A stretch of DNA of 64,000 nt from Pyrinomonas methylaliphatogenes (lineage in GTDB: Bacteria > Acidobacteriota > Blastocatellia > Pyrinomonadales > Pyrinomonadaceae): the NCBI RefSeq assembly GCF_000820845.2, contig NZ_CBXV010000008.1, positions 852,705 to 916,704 on the forward strand, in the 5' to 3' direction. Positions within the stretch are counted from its first letter, which is position 1; the number at the start of each line of letters is the position of its first letter. The notes under the pieces are model-generated. The model was not told the origin of the DNA. It was given only the letters and a program-made list of their open reading frames with translations, and did no database searches. Shown here piece after piece: positions 28,725-37,772 of the stretch. Both the position numbers and the translations under genes were made by a program.

Positions 28725-29990
28725 ATGCTCGTCTTCTACTTTCTAATGGCCTTGGCCATCTGGCAAGGGGTGAGGTCGGTTATCGGCGGGGGGCGCTTTC
28801 TCGCCCACGTTCGCCGTGAGACCGGGCGGCGAGCTGAAGGCTACGCGCCATACGCTTCGATCATCGTTCCCTGTCGCGGATTGGACCAGAACTTGCGCGA
28901 CAATCTGCGCGCGCTTTTTTGTCAAGACTATCCGCAATATGAACTCATCTTCGTCGCGGACGATGCGAACGATCCGGCGCTCACCGTCGTGCGCGCGTTG
29001 CAAGATGAGTTGCGGGATGGAGAGACGGTGGATCGCGCTCTGCGCCCGGCGATTCAAAATGTGCCCTGTCGCGTGCGCCTCCTCATAGCTGGACCAGCGC
29101 GGGATCGCGGGCAAAAGGTTCACAATCTCAGCTTCGCCGTGCGTGAAGCCGATCCGACGAGCGAGGTCCTCGTCTTCGTCGATACGGACGCGCGTCCGCA
29201 TGCCGGTTGGCTGCGCGCGCTCGTTGCGCCGCTGGCTGACGAAACTGTAGGAGCGGCGACCGGGTATCGCTGGTTTCTGCCCGTGCGCGGCGGATTAGCC
29301 TCGCATCTACGGTCGGTGTGGAACGCTTCGATCGCTTCGGCTCTCGGACCGGATGGGAAGAGGAACTTTTGTTGGGGCGGTTCGACGGCCATCCGGCGTG
29401 TGACTTTCGACCGCGCGCGCGTCATGGCGCACTGGCGCGGCGCGCTTTCAGACGATTTCGCTCTGACGCGCGCGTTGCAAAACGAGGGGCTACGAATACA
29501 TTTCGTCCCCGATTGCCTTCTGCCTTCGCATGAGGATTGCTCTTGGGGGGAATTGCTTGAGTTTACGACGCGGCAGCTTAAGATCACGCGCGTTTACGCT
29601 CCGCACTTGTGGCGGTTGGCGCTCATCGGCAATGCGCTCTTCGCCCTCGCCTTCTGGGGCGGCATGGCGCTCTCGATCGCGCGCGCTTCGACGCTGGCCG
29701 CCTGCCTCGTCGCTTCGGTCTTCGTCTTGGGCGCGTTGAAGGCGTGGATGCGCCTGTACGCCGTGCTCATCCCGCTGGCCCGTTTGCGCGATGAGATCGG
29801 CAAAACCGCTTGGGCGCATCTTCTGCTCTGGCCCATCGCATCGGTCCTCTTTCTTTACAATACGCTTCTTGCGGCGTGGTCGCGCCGATTGACTTGGCGC
29901 GGCATTGAATACGAATTGAAATCGCCGACGGAAACTGTCATCATTGGCGAAAACGGCTGCGCGCAACGGGATGCTCTTCTCTCGCGCTAG
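28725..29990 (+). CDS. Membrane glycosyltransferase, ceramide-glucosyltransferase/HpnI-like
   Basis: A 421-residue GT-A glycosyltransferase with an N-terminal membrane helix (LVFYFLMALAIWQGVRSVIG). The catalytic core has SIIVPCRGLDQNLRDNLRAL, the DxD-type VFVDTDARPH, and SDDFALTRALQNEGLRI. RQLKITR then stands where QxxRW is expected. Two or three C-terminal helices follow (about 305-385). This layout matches GT21-like enzymes that glycosylate ceramide or hopanoid lipids at the inner membrane. ATG 28725 is preferred over TTG 28722. A radical SAM gene follows 26 bp later, suggesting joint lipid or glycan modification; the substrate is not known. Confidence 0.8.
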   Translation: MLVFYFLMALAIWQGVRSVIGGGRFLAHVRRETGRRAEGYAPYASIIVPCRGLDQNLRDNLRALFCQDYPQYELIFVADDANDPALTVVRALQDELRDGETVDRALRPAIQNVPCRVRLLIAGPARDRGQKVHNLSFAVREADPTSEVLVFVDTDARPHAGWLRALVAPLADETVGAATGYRWFLPVRGGLASHLRSVWNASIASALGPDGKRNFCWGGSTAIRRVTFDRARVMAHWRGALSDDFALTRALQNEGLRIHFVPDCLLPSHEDCSWGELLEFTTRQLKITRVYAPHLWRLALIGNALFALAFWGGMALSIARASTLAACLVASVFVLGALKAWMRLYAVLIPLARLRDEIGKTAWAHLLLWPIASVLFLYNTLLAAWSRRLTWRGIEYELKSPTETVIIGENGCAQRDALLSR

Positions 29991-30016
29991 CGAGACCCAT
30001 TTCGAACGAGGGAGCG

Positions 30017-31159
30017 ATGTTCGATAAAGCGAGGCAGTTGGCGCGATTGATCCGCTCGACGGCGCGAGAGCGCAAACTCGATACGCTCATCTTTTTCGTC
30101 ACCTCGCGCTGTAACGCGCGTTGTGAGACGTGCTTCTACTGGCGCGAGTTGAATCGCCCCGGAGATTTGACTTTCGAGCAGATCGAAAGGATCTCGCGCA
30201 CCGCGCCGCGGATCGGAGACTTATGGTTATCTGGCGGGGAGCCGACTTTGCGCCGCGATCTCGCCGAAATAATCGATCTGTTCGTCACCAATAACGGCGT
30301 GCGGCGCGTCATCATCCCGACCAATGCGCTCGTCAAAGAGAGAGTCTATGCGACGGTCGAACATGTGCTAAGCCGTCACGAAGCCCTGCATCTTTACCTG
30401 AACATCGCGCTCGACGGATTGGGCGAAACGCACGATCGCATCCGCGGCGTGCCTGGCAATTGGGAAAGAACGCTTGCTTGCATTCGAACGCTCGGCCCGC
30501 TCAAAAAGCGGTTCGAGGAGCGCTTCCGCTTGAACGTGAACACCGTCGTGTGTGCGGAGAATTACTTTGAGATCGAACGTTTGGCCGATTACCTTTGGGA
30601 GAACTTCGATCTCGACGGTCACTACTTCAATCTCGTTCGCGGCGAGACGAAGAAGGGGGAGGCGATCAAAAGGATCCCGCCGGAGGTGTTGCCGGCGATC
30701 TACGCGCGCATCGCGCGTTTGACGAAACGTTATGGCGACCGCATGTTCGCCGCCGATGATGCGGCGACGCGCTTTGTCAAGAATCTCGTCTATGTGGGCG
30801 CGATCACGACGCACTATCGCGTGCAGGTCCGCAACTTCGAGCGTCCATCCGAATGGCCCATGCCGTGCACGGCTGGCGAGACGATCGCTGTGATAGATTA
30901 CAATGGCGATGTGCGCGCGTGCGAATTGCGCGGCAGATTCGCTCGGCTCGCCGACTACGATTTCGACTTCGGCGCGCTGTGGGCGAGCGAAGCGCGGCAG
31001 ACGGAACTGCGCGCTATCGATGGCGGGCGCGCTTGTTGGTGCACGCATGTCTGTTTCATCCACGATTCCATGCGCCATTCGCGTCGCGCGATGTTGTGGG
31101 AGCTGCCGAAGAACTATGTGACGCGAAGCAAGTGGCAGATCGCGCAGGAGACGTCATAA
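30017..31159 (+). CDS. Radical SAM protein with C-terminal SPASM-like cysteines
   Basis: A 380-residue enzyme. The [4Fe-4S]/SAM motif is SRCNARCETCFYWRE (CxxxCxxC) near residue 35, followed by DLWLSGGEPTLRRDLAEI and VIIPTNALV. Late cysteines in MPCTAGETIAVIDYNGDVRACELRG and ACWCTHVCF suggest auxiliary cluster ligands. The YNGDVRACELRG stretch is typical of HpnH/MoaA/SPASM-type proteins. It may act on a lipid, peptide or sugar; the neighbouring ceramide-type glycosyltransferase favours a lipid or envelope substrate. Its stop codon overlaps the next start (TAATG), but the next gene belongs to ATP synthase, so co-transcription need not imply a shared pathway. Confidence 0.85.
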   Translation: MFDKARQLARLIRSTARERKLDTLIFFVTSRCNARCETCFYWRELNRPGDLTFEQIERISRTAPRIGDLWLSGGEPTLRRDLAEIIDLFVTNNGVRRVIIPTNALVKERVYATVEHVLSRHEALHLYLNIALDGLGETHDRIRGVPGNWERTLACIRTLGPLKKRFEERFRLNVNTVVCAENYFEIERLADYLWENFDLDGHYFNLVRGETKKGEAIKRIPPEVLPAIYARIARLTKRYGDRMFAADDAATRFVKNLVYVGAITTHYRVQVRNFERPSEWPMPCTAGETIAVIDYNGDVRACELRGRFARLADYDFDFGALWASEARQTELRAIDGGRACWCTHVCFIHDSMRHSRRAMLWELPKNYVTRSKWQIAQETS

Positions 31160-31371
31160 TGAAGAGGGATGATGACAAAAATGTCACGCGACGAAGCGCG
31201 ATCGCTTATGCCGCCGGATTATCGGTCGTCTTCTCCGTGCTCACGTTTCTAGGCCTAGGCCTGTTGCTGGACCGTTGGCTGGGCACAAGTCCATGGATGG
31301 TCGCCATCGGCATCGTAGTGGGCTCGGCCATCGGCCTTTACGAATTCATCAGGGTCACGACCAAGCTCTGA
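31159..31371 (+). CDS. AtpZ/AtpI-like small membrane protein (ATP synthase F0 accessory)
   Basis: A 70-residue protein with two membrane helices (about 14-36 SAIAYAAGLSVVFSVLTFLG, and 45-62 PWMVAIGIVVGSAIGLYEFI) separated by a short loop LDRWLGT. The GIVVGSAIGLYEF end is typical of the AtpZ/F0F1-ATPase-subunit family encoded at the front of atp operons. It overlaps the previous stop by one base and precedes atpI and atpB. Confidence 0.8.
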   Translation: MKRDDDKNVTRRSAIAYAAGLSVVFSVLTFLGLGLLLDRWLGTSPWMVAIGIVVGSAIGLYEFIRVTTKL

Positions 31372-31437
31372 CCCTAAAGCGCGCCCATCCGGCCTCGACA
31401 TCGCCCGATCCAGCATGTAAAATGGCCTGTTTGCTCG

Positions 31438-31854
31438 ATGGGCGACGCGCTCGACAGTGTGGCTAGCGACTCGATCGATGGCGAGCGTGAGGCGGTCGTG
31501 CGCCGGTTGTTCCGCCTGATGATATGGACCGTCCTTTTCGCCACGGCATTGAGCTCGCTTTTGGCGCCTTGGCGGGTGACGAGCGGGTTGTTGCTCGGGG
31601 GCGCGCTCGCGCTGCTCAACTTTCACTATCTGAGGACATCTGTTGCGGCTGTTTTCACGTCGGAGCGAAATCGTGGTTGGAAAAGGCGCGCGGCGCGATA
31701 TCTGCTGCGTTACATCGTCATCATCGCATCGCTCGCCATCGCGAGCTGGCTCGAGATCGCTTCAGTGGCGGCGGTCATCATCGGGTTGTGTTCTTTCGTC
31801 GTCGCCGCATTGATCGAAGCGTCAATCCAGTTATATCGCGCATTCGTTCGTTGA
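31438..31854 (+). CDS. atpI: ATP synthase subunit I
   Basis: A 138-residue membrane protein with four hydrophobic segments (about 29-43, 48-62, 84-105, 108-128). RVTSGLLLGGALALLNFHYL matches the ATP synthase I family, which helps assemble the c-ring or supplies magnesium or calcium. It ends 13 bp before atpB. The start at ATG 31438 gives a short charged cytoplasmic N-terminus. Confidence 0.78.
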   Translation: MGDALDSVASDSIDGEREAVVRRLFRLMIWTVLFATALSSLLAPWRVTSGLLLGGALALLNFHYLRTSVAAVFTSERNRGWKRRAARYLLRYIVIIASLAIASWLEIASVAAVIIGLCSFVVAALIEASIQLYRAFVR

Positions 31855-31867
31855 GAGGAGATCGTTG

Positions 31868-32788
31868 ATGCTCTGGTTGCTGGTCGAAGAGGCGGCGAAA
31901 AGTGAGGCGGAGCGGGAATCGGCTCATCACGCGCCAGCCATCGTCGAATTCGTCAATCGCCATATCGGCGAGGCCGTCCACCATTTCCAGGTGACCTACA
32001 CCAAGCCGCTTTGGGATCGCCTTCTGAGCAACTTCGGCACCACGGCGGAGAGCGTCTTCGGCCCATACACGCCCGAAAACGCCGTCCCGTGGTACACGGT
32101 GATGTTCGTCATCGCCTGTCTGCTCTGTTTGGCTGTGGTCCTCTTCATGCGGCGGCGGCTATCGGTCGAGGATCCGGATGCGAAACAACAGATCCTGGAG
32201 ACCGGCATCTTGACGATCAAGAACCTTCTGCTCGATAACGTCGGCTCACACGGCATGAAATATTTCCCGGTGATCGCGACATTTGCCGTGTTGATTCTGA
32301 TCTCCAATCTGATGGCGCTCATTCCCGGGCTGATGCCGCCGACGGCTTCGATGTCTGTGACCTTCGCGCTCGGATTGACATCGTTCATCTACTACAATTA
32401 CGTCGGCATCAGCGAGAACGGGTTATTCGGTCACTTGCGCCATTTCGCTGGCCCGATGCTGGTTTTGGCGCCGCTTCTTTTCCCGATCGAGATCATCAGC
32501 AATCTCGTCCGCCCGTTGTCGTTAAGCGTGCGACTTTTCGGCAACATGTTCGGCGATGAGCAGATCGCGGTCAACATCGCGAACATCTGGCCGCCGTTCA
32601 CTTATCTGCTCTCGGTCATACTCTACCCGTTAACGGCCTTCGTCGCCTTCGTGCAAACGTTCATCTTCGTTTTGCTTTCGATCATCTACGTCAGCGAGGT
32701 GACGCACGCGCCGCACGAAGAGCACGAAAAAGAGCCGGGCGGGATCATCACTTTGCCGAACTCATTGGAGGCCGGCGGAGGGCACTGA
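31868..32788 (+). CDS. atpB: ATP synthase F0 subunit a
   Basis: A 306-residue membrane protein forming the ion half-channels of F0. The essential arginine lies in PLSLSVRLFGNMFGDEQI. Other family marks are ISNLMALIPGLMPPTASMS and AFVAFVQTFIFVLLSIIYVS. The N-terminus is long, with HHAPAIVEFVNRHIGE before the first helix. ATG 31868 is preferred to TTG 31865; GAGAGGAG lies upstream. Next is atpE after an unusually wide 361-bp gap. Confidence 0.95.
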   Translation: MLWLLVEEAAKSEAERESAHHAPAIVEFVNRHIGEAVHHFQVTYTKPLWDRLLSNFGTTAESVFGPYTPENAVPWYTVMFVIACLLCLAVVLFMRRRLSVEDPDAKQQILETGILTIKNLLLDNVGSHGMKYFPVIATFAVLILISNLMALIPGLMPPTASMSVTFALGLTSFIYYNYVGISENGLFGHLRHFAGPMLVLAPLLFPIEIISNLVRPLSLSVRLFGNMFGDEQIAVNIANIWPPFTYLLSVILYPLTAFVAFVQTFIFVLLSIIYVSEVTHAPHEEHEKEPGGIITLPNSLEAGGGH

Positions 32789-33149
32789 GGCGCCGGAAGT
32801 TCTCCATTGTGAGGGCGGCTCGAAGCGCGGGATTCTCCGTAGCAGAGCGAATGCGACCGCGCGTGATGAGGGCGCTTCTGCGCGGTTTACAGGGTTTCGT
32901 TTGAAGCGCGCTTCGAGCGGCGCGTCCGATGGGCGCGCACGTTGAGGCGCAGGGTCAAAGATCGCTCGAAAGCGCAAAGAGAGGGAAGGCGCCGGATCAT
33001 CGTTCGATTGAGCCTTCATCGCTGGAGCGCCGTCGTCCCCCCGGACCGGACGGTCGAATACCGGATGAGCGGCGAACTCATAGCCTTTCAGCGTCTTTCG
33101 CCTCTCGTAAAGGGCGCTTCGAGCCACAACTCGAAGAAAGGAGAGAGCG
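32789..33149. other. atpB-atpE spacer (361 bp)
   Basis: Unusually long for two F0 genes. It contains the 12-bp palindrome GAAGCGCGCTTC at 32903-32914, but no gene, clear terminator or promoter pair. The atpE ribosome-binding site GAAAGGAGAG sits at its end. Differential expression of subunit c by a leader in this space is possible but not shown. Confidence 0.4.
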
Positions 33150-33476
33150 ATGAACAGACTGCGTTTCGTCCTTTTTTCCGTGCTCGGCATGTTGATGCTC
33201 GCCGCGCCAACTTTCGCGCAGGCGGCGGAAGTGGCTGCCGACAACGCCTTCACCGTTTCGAAATACGCTAAGCTTGCAGCCGGTTTCGGCTTCGGACTGG
33301 CCGCGGGATTGGCCGCGCTGGGCCAGTCGCGCGTCGCCGCCGCGGCAGCCGAGGGCGCGGCCCGCAATCCTGGCGCCAGCGGGCGTATCCAGACCTTGAT
33401 GATCCTCGGTCTGGTGTTCATCGAAACGTTGGTGCTTTTCACGTTGCTCGTCGCGTTCCTCTTCCTCAGAGTTTGA
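33150..33476 (+). CDS. atpE: ATP synthase F0 subunit c, with signal-like N-terminus
   Basis: A 108-residue proteolipid, longer than the usual 70-90. The first ~25 residues look like a cleavable signal (RFVLFSVLGMLMLAAPTFAQA). Helix 1 is glycine-rich (GFGFGLAAGLAALGQSRV) and helix 2 carries the ion-binding glutamate in LGLVFIETLVLF. When aligned to the Ilyobacter tartaricus c subunit (from memory), a Gln in helix 1 and Glu-Thr in helix 2 fall where the sodium ligands Gln32 and Glu65-Ser66 lie. GAAAGGAG precedes ATG 33150. A strong terminator follows, so F1 genes are not in this transcript. Confidence 0.93.
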   Translation: MNRLRFVLFSVLGMLMLAAPTFAQAAEVAADNAFTVSKYAKLAAGFGFGLAAGLAALGQSRVAAAAAEGAARNPGASGRIQTLMILGLVFIETLVLFTLLVAFLFLRV

Positions 33477-33498
33477 TTCGAGCGAAAGAGGGGCGTTC

Positions 33499-33533
33499 GG
33501 GCGCAGGTTCTTGAACCTGCGCCCTTTGTCTTT
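33499..33533 (+). terminator. Rho-independent terminator after atpE
   Basis: A perfect 12-bp stem (33499-33510 with 33513-33524; in practice about 11 bp with a 4-nt loop) followed by TTTGTCTTT. It ends the F0 transcript 23 bp after the atpE stop. Confidence 0.85.
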
Positions 33534-33627
33534 GATCGAGCTCGGCGAGCGGCGTTTGCGCGCCCGAAAAGCGGCGTGTTACGCTCGCAACTCAAAGGCC
33601 GCAAAAGCGCGCAAGGAGGCGACGGCG

Positions 33628-35175
33628 ATGAGAAGATGCCCGAAGTGCAACGCGCTGTATGATGATTCCGTTTCGCTCTGCCCGCAAGACGGCGAGATAT
33701 TGGAAAAAGACGGCGATGAATTGATCGGACGGGTGCTCGGTGGGAAGTACCGGATCGAAGAGCGGATCGGCGAAGGCGGCATGGGGAAGATCTATCGTGC
33801 GACGCATGTGTTGATGGATAAGACGGTCGCCGTCAAAGTGCTCTCTCCGCAACTGGCCGCTGATCGAAACGTCGTGGCGAGGTTTACGCGCGAAGCCCGC
33901 ATCGCGTCGCGCATCTCGCATCCACACGCGATCGCCGTCACGGATTTTGGCGAGGATGCTGGGCGCGTTTTCCTCGCGATGGAGTATTTGCCGGGACGGA
34001 CGCTCAAGGAGTTGATCGAAGAGGAAGGGCCTTTACCGATCGACCGCGTCGTCGAAATAGCTCGGCAGATAGCCAGCGCGCTTGATGCGGCGCATGCTCA
34101 GGGCGTCATCCATCGCGATCTTAAGAGCGCGAACGTGATGCTGACTGAAGTGGAGGGAAAGGAGGACTGGGTCAAGGTTCTCGACTTCGGCATCGCCAAA
34201 ATAACCGAAGCGATGGATCCGGATCTGACTGCCCCTCATCTTGTCGTCGGCACGCCGCACTACATGTCGCCCGAGCAGTGTGCGCATGCCTCTGTCGATG
34301 CGCGTTCTGATGTTTACAGCCTTGGCGTCATCATCTACGAGATGCTGACTGGACACGTCCCCTTCATGGCCGACTCCGCTGCCGAAGTCTTGCACAAGCA
34401 GATGCATGAACCGCCGCCATCCGTGCGCGAAGAGCGTCCGGCGTTGCCGCTTGCCATCGATCGCGTGGTCGCACGCGCGTTGGCGAAGCGGCCCGAGGAG
34501 AGATTCCAATCGGCGGGCGAGCTTGCCGAAGCGCTCGCTTTGGCTGCGACCGGCGTCGAGCAAACGGCCGCTTTCGCCGAGAAGCCGCGCAGCGTCCTCT
34601 CCGTCGGAGAGGCGACGAAGGACGGCGCGGGCGAAGCGCTTCCGAAGAGTTCGCCGCCTCCGGGTCGGATCAAACCTTGGCATTTACTCGTCCCGGGATT
34701 CGTTCTGCTGGCCATCGTCTTCGCCATCTTCTACGTTTGGCATCTAAACGCGGAAAAGAAGGAGCCGCCGATCGTCAATGAGCCTGGGTTGCGGCCCGTG
34801 CGTCCGGCACGCCCGGCGACTGGTGAAAGCGAAAGAGATTTGGCTTCGGGGCTGGACTCGAACATCAATGCTAACCGGCAGGCGACGGAGGGCGCGACTA
34901 CGGCGTTCCCCGTCCCAACTGATATCGGGCCCGCGCTTTCGCCAAACGTCGAGCCGCGTTTGATCGAAGAGGCGAAACCGGGCGACCGGAATGTGAATGG
35001 AAATGTGGGAATCAGCAAACCTCAAACAGTTGGGCCGGGCACTTCGCCCGAGAGTAAGCCGATCGCTTCGCCTGCGCCGCAGAGAAGGCAATCACCGGAA
35101 CCTTCTTCGATCGGAAAACCGTCGCCGACGCCTACCGTTTCTTCATCGCCCAGCCTCAATCCGCCGACTCTTTGA
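33628..35175 (+). CDS. Zinc-ribbon Ser/Thr protein kinase, single transmembrane segment
   Basis: A 515-residue Hanks-type kinase. AAGGAGG precedes ATG 33628. A small zinc ribbon ([20 protein letters not shown]) comes first, then the kinase domain (about 40-310). Its Gly-rich loop is [10 protein letters not shown], the catalytic loop [10 protein letters not shown], the Mg loop DFGIAK and the activation end [10 protein letters not shown]. One transmembrane helix (about 355-373, [19 protein letters not shown]) leads to a Pro/Ser/Thr-rich outer tail without a recognised sensor domain. It probably phosphorylates cytoplasmic targets in response to envelope state. Its 3' end overlaps the convergent tdk gene by 20 bp. 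Confidence 0.93.
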   Translation: MRRCPKCNALYDDSVSLCPQDGEILEKDGDELIGRVLGGKYRIEERIGEGGMGKIYRATHVLMDKTVAVKVLSPQLAADRNVVARFTREARIASRISHPHAIAVTDFGEDAGRVFLAMEYLPGRTLKELIEEEGPLPIDRVVEIARQIASALDAAHAQGVIHRDLKSANVMLTEVEGKEDWVKVLDFGIAKITEAMDPDLTAPHLVVGTPHYMSPEQCAHASVDARSDVYSLGVIIYEMLTGHVPFMADSAAEVLHKQMHEPPPSVREERPALPLAIDRVVARALAKRPEERFQSAGELAEALALAATGVEQTAAFAEKPRSVLSVGEATKDGAGEALPKSSPPPGRIKPWHLLVPGFVLLAIVFAIFYVWHLNAEKKEPPIVNEPGLRPVRPARPATGESERDLASGLDSNINANRQATEGATTAFPVPTDIGPALSPNVEPRLIEEAKPGDRNVNGNVGISKPQTVGPGTSPESKPIASPAPQRRQSPEPSSIGKPSPTPTVSSSPSLNPPTL

Positions 35176-35785
35176 TGTGGCGTGTCGGCTCATCAGCGTA
35201 GGGGACGAAACAGCGTCTGCACCGCGCCTCGTACAGATCCGCCGCGCCGACGGCGACGCGCCCTTCTACGGGAGCGATGCGTTGCGAATAGTTCGCCGGT
35301 TGTCCGCAGCGGACGCAGATGGCGTGGGTTTTTGTGATGTATTCGGCGATCGCCAGCAACTGGGGCATCGGTTCGAAGGGGCGACCCATGTAATCTTGGT
35401 CGAGGCCGGCGATGATGACGCGAATGCCGCGCCGAGCGAGTTCATTGGCGACATCGACGAGGTCGTTATCGAAGAATTGCCCTTCGTCGATGCCGACAAC
35501 TTCGGTGCCGGGTTCGATCCGCGCAAGGATCTCCGCCGCCGATTCGACGGCGATCGATTCGTGGCGCATGTCCGAGTGAGAGACGATGTGATCGGCGGAG
35601 TAACGCGCGTCGATCTTGTGTTTGAAGACTTGGACCTTTTGGCGGGCGATCTTGGCGCGCCTGATGCGCCGAATGAGCTCTTCGGATTTGCCGGAGAACA
35701 TCGAACCGGCGATCACTTCGATCCATCCGGTCCCGGGATGTTTGTGTGGCGGCCAATCGTTCTCTTGGACGATCATCTCTGCCAT
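35156..35785 (-). CDS. tdk: Thymidine kinase
   Basis: A 209-residue type II thymidine kinase of the salvage pathway. The P-loop is [20 protein letters not shown], the Walker-B-like segment [11 protein letters not shown], and the lasso region [15 protein letters not shown] ends in CRRC to complete the zinc site. ATG 35783-35785 has CCGGAG upstream; an earlier in-frame ATG overlaps the neighbouring gene and lacks this. The 3' end overlaps the kinase gene tail on the other strand by 20 bp. Confidence 0.95.
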   Translation of the reverse strand: MAEMIVQENDWPPHKHPGTGWIEVIAGSMFSGKSEELIRRIRRAKIARQKVQVFKHKIDARYSADHIVSHSDMRHESIAVESAAEILARIEPGTEVVGIDEGQFFDNDLVDVANELARRGIRVIIAGLDQDYMGRPFEPMPQLLAIAEYITKTHAICVRCGQPANYSQRIAPVEGRVAVGAADLYEARCRRCFVPYADEPTRHIKESAD

Positions 35786-35810
35786 GGTTCGCTGAACTCC
35801 GGATACTTCG

Positions 35811-36392
35811 CTATGTTCCATTCGAGCGGTAGAGCGTTGGATTGTAAAAAGGGGCGAAGGCGGCGATCAACGCGAGTTCAAAGCTCAATGCGCGTGAGAG
35901 CAAGCCGCGCGAGAAGACGCCCCACGCGCCTCTGTTACTGCGCACATCCTCCTCGCCCGTGATCTCATCGATGATCTCGCCGAGTTCGCGCCCGGTCTCG
36001 ATGACGCGCGTGACGATCGTTTCGGGGACCGGGATGGCTGGGCCAGCGCCGAAGGATCCGCGCGTGCCATCGGTCACGTAGGCCCAGTTGCGCAGCAGCG
36101 TCAAGCGCTCCCCGGCGCCGGAGATCATATGGAAACCGCCTTCGAGGCCGAGGAAGAAATCCGCCGTAAGCCCCTCGCGTTGCAAACGAGCGCGCACTGC
36201 GTGAGCGCGCTCGCGCGCGCCGCGCATCGATTCGGCATCGTCGAGTGGCATTGCGGCGATGTGCGTCTGCACCTCGCGCGGGATCACCTCGGCATCGCGC
36301 CAATGGGGATCGAGTTCGGCGAGCCGCGCAAGGCATGAGCGGACGGCGGCTATCTTGGCCGCGCGCCTTGACCCGAGAGCGACTTTGATCAT
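35811..36392 (-). CDS. Inosine/xanthosine triphosphatase-like protein (YjjX / DUF84)
   Basis: A 193-residue protein of the non-canonical NTP pyrophosphatase fold. The order of motifs fits Yjj[20 protein letters not shown] at the N-terminus, [15 protein letters not shown], then [12 protein letters not shown] and [20 protein letters not shown]. Such enzymes hydrolyse ITP or XTP and protect nucleotide pools. ATG 36390-36392 is the first ATG; an upstream TTG would add four residues. It lies just upstream of tdk on the same strand, so the pair forms a small nucleotide-metabolism operon. Confidence 0.8.
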   Translation of the reverse strand: MIKVALGSRRAAKIAAVRSCLARLAELDPHWRDAEVIPREVQTHIAAMPLDDAESMRGARERAHAVRARLQREGLTADFFLGLEGGFHMISGAGERLTLLRNWAYVTDGTRGSFGAGPAIPVPETIVTRVIETGRELGEIIDEITGEEDVRSNRGAWGVFSRGLLSRALSFELALIAAFAPFYNPTLYRSNGT

Positions 36393-36455
36393 CTTCGGGC
36401 GCAAAGCCTATAACAGAAGCGCGCGGCGCGTCAAAGCCGCTCCGGCGTGGCTTGC

Positions 36456-36485
36456 TTGACTTTGGGTCTAGGCGCTTGTTGTAAT
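36456..36485 (+). promoter_or_regulatory. Promoter of the IPM-synthase-like gene
   Basis: TTGACT at 36456-36461 and TGTAAT at 36480-36485, with 18 bp between. Its position upstream of ATG 36516 supports that start over a longer upstream reading. Confidence 0.65.
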
Positions 36486-36515
36486 CGAAGCAAAGGGAAA
36501 GGAGCCTTCGGGAAG

Positions 36516-37730
36516 ATGTCCGTCCATGAGCTTATCTACGATTGGAATCAAGTCGAGCCGACGATGAAGAAACCGGATCGGCGCATCAGCTTCGATGACG
36601 AAACGTTGCGCGATGGGTTGCAGTCGCCGTCGGTGCGCGAGCCGTCCATCGAAAAGAAGCTGGAGCTTCTTCACCTGATGGACGAACTGGGGATCGACAC
36701 GGCGGACATCGGGTTGCCCGGCGCGGGCGGCATGCATGCTGCCGGAGTGGAGCGTCTGGCGCGCGAGATCGCCGATAAAAGGATGCGCATCCGTCCGAAC
36801 TGCGCCGCGCGCACCCATCTCGATGACATCATCCCGATCGTCGAGATCTCGAATCGAGCCGGGATCGCCATCGAAGCTTGTACCTTCATCGGTTCATCGC
36901 CCATCCGTTTCTACGCTGAAGATTGGACGCTCGACAAGCTCCTCAAGCTCACGGAAGAGGCCGTCACCTTCGCCGTCAAACAGGGGCTTCCGGTCATGTA
37001 CGTCACGGAAGACACGACGCGCGCGCAACCTGAAACGATCCGCGCGCTCTATACGACGGCGATCCAATGCGGAGCGCGGGCCGTTTGCGTCTGTGATACG
37101 GTCGGGCATGCGACGCCCGATGGGGCGCGGGCCGTCATCCGCTTCGTGCGTCGGATCATCGAGGAGCAGGGCGAACCGGTCAGGCTCGATTGGCATGGCC
37201 ATCAGGACCGTGGATTGGGCGTCATCAATTCGATCGCCGCCGTCGAGGCCGGGGCCGATCAGGTGCATGGCACTGCGCTCGGCATCGGCGAGCGCGTCGG
37301 CAATACGCCGATGGATCAATTGCTCGTCAACTTCAAGTTGATGGGTTGGATCGAGAACGATCTTTCGCGTCTGCGCGATTATTGCGAAACGGCGGCGGAA
37401 GCTTGTAACTGGACCATTCCGCGAAACTATCCCGTCTTCGGGCGCGACGCCTTCCGCACTGCGACGGGCGTTCATGCCGCCGCGGTGATCAAAAGCTACA
37501 AGAAAGGCGATTCGGAACTGGCCGATGCGGTCTATTCGGGCGTGCCCGCCGGACTCTTCGGTTTGCGACAGGTGATCGAGATCGGACCGATGAGCGGGCG
37601 GTCGAACGTCATCTTCTGGTTGGAATCGCGGGGCATTGAACCGACCGAAGAGCGCGTGGCGCGCATCTTCGCGCGCGCGAAGCAGTCATCTTCCGTGTTG
37701 ACCGAAGAGGAGATCATGCAGCTCATCTAG
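36516..37730 (+). CDS. HMGL-family acyltransferase, 2-isopropylmalate synthase-like without regulatory domain
   Basis: A 404-residue TIM-barrel enzyme. DDETLRDGLQSPSV holds the metal-binding Asp and catalytic Arg. CDTVGHATPDG, WHGHQDRGLGVINSIAAVEA and GIGERVGNTPMDQL are the other family stretches. It is shorter than LeuA because the C-terminal allosteric domain is absent, so leucine feedback in the usual way is unlikely. Citramalate, homocitrate or another alpha-keto acid condensation is possible. GGAG lies about 12 nt before ATG 36516. Transcribed from its own promoter; the following M20 peptidase gene is 42 bp away. Confidence 0.82.
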   Translation: MSVHELIYDWNQVEPTMKKPDRRISFDDETLRDGLQSPSVREPSIEKKLELLHLMDELGIDTADIGLPGAGGMHAAGVERLAREIADKRMRIRPNCAARTHLDDIIPIVEISNRAGIAIEACTFIGSSPIRFYAEDWTLDKLLKLTEEAVTFAVKQGLPVMYVTEDTTRAQPETIRALYTTAIQCGARAVCVCDTVGHATPDGARAVIRFVRRIIEEQGEPVRLDWHGHQDRGLGVINSIAAVEAGADQVHGTALGIGERVGNTPMDQLLVNFKLMGWIENDLSRLRDYCETAAEACNWTIPRNYPVFGRDAFRTATGVHAAAVIKSYKKGDSELADAVYSGVPAGLFGLRQVIEIGPMSGRSNVIFWLESRGIEPTEERVARIFARAKQSSSVLTEEEIMQLI

Positions 37731-37772
37731 CGCGACTGAAGGATCGCGGTTCGGTGGCTGGGCGACTAAGTT

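Noticed and set aside
36447-36515. Longer N-terminus for the IPM-synthase-like gene from ATG 36447
   Set aside because: A well-spaced promoter (36456-36485) falls inside this stretch, and a ribosome-binding site precedes ATG 36516.
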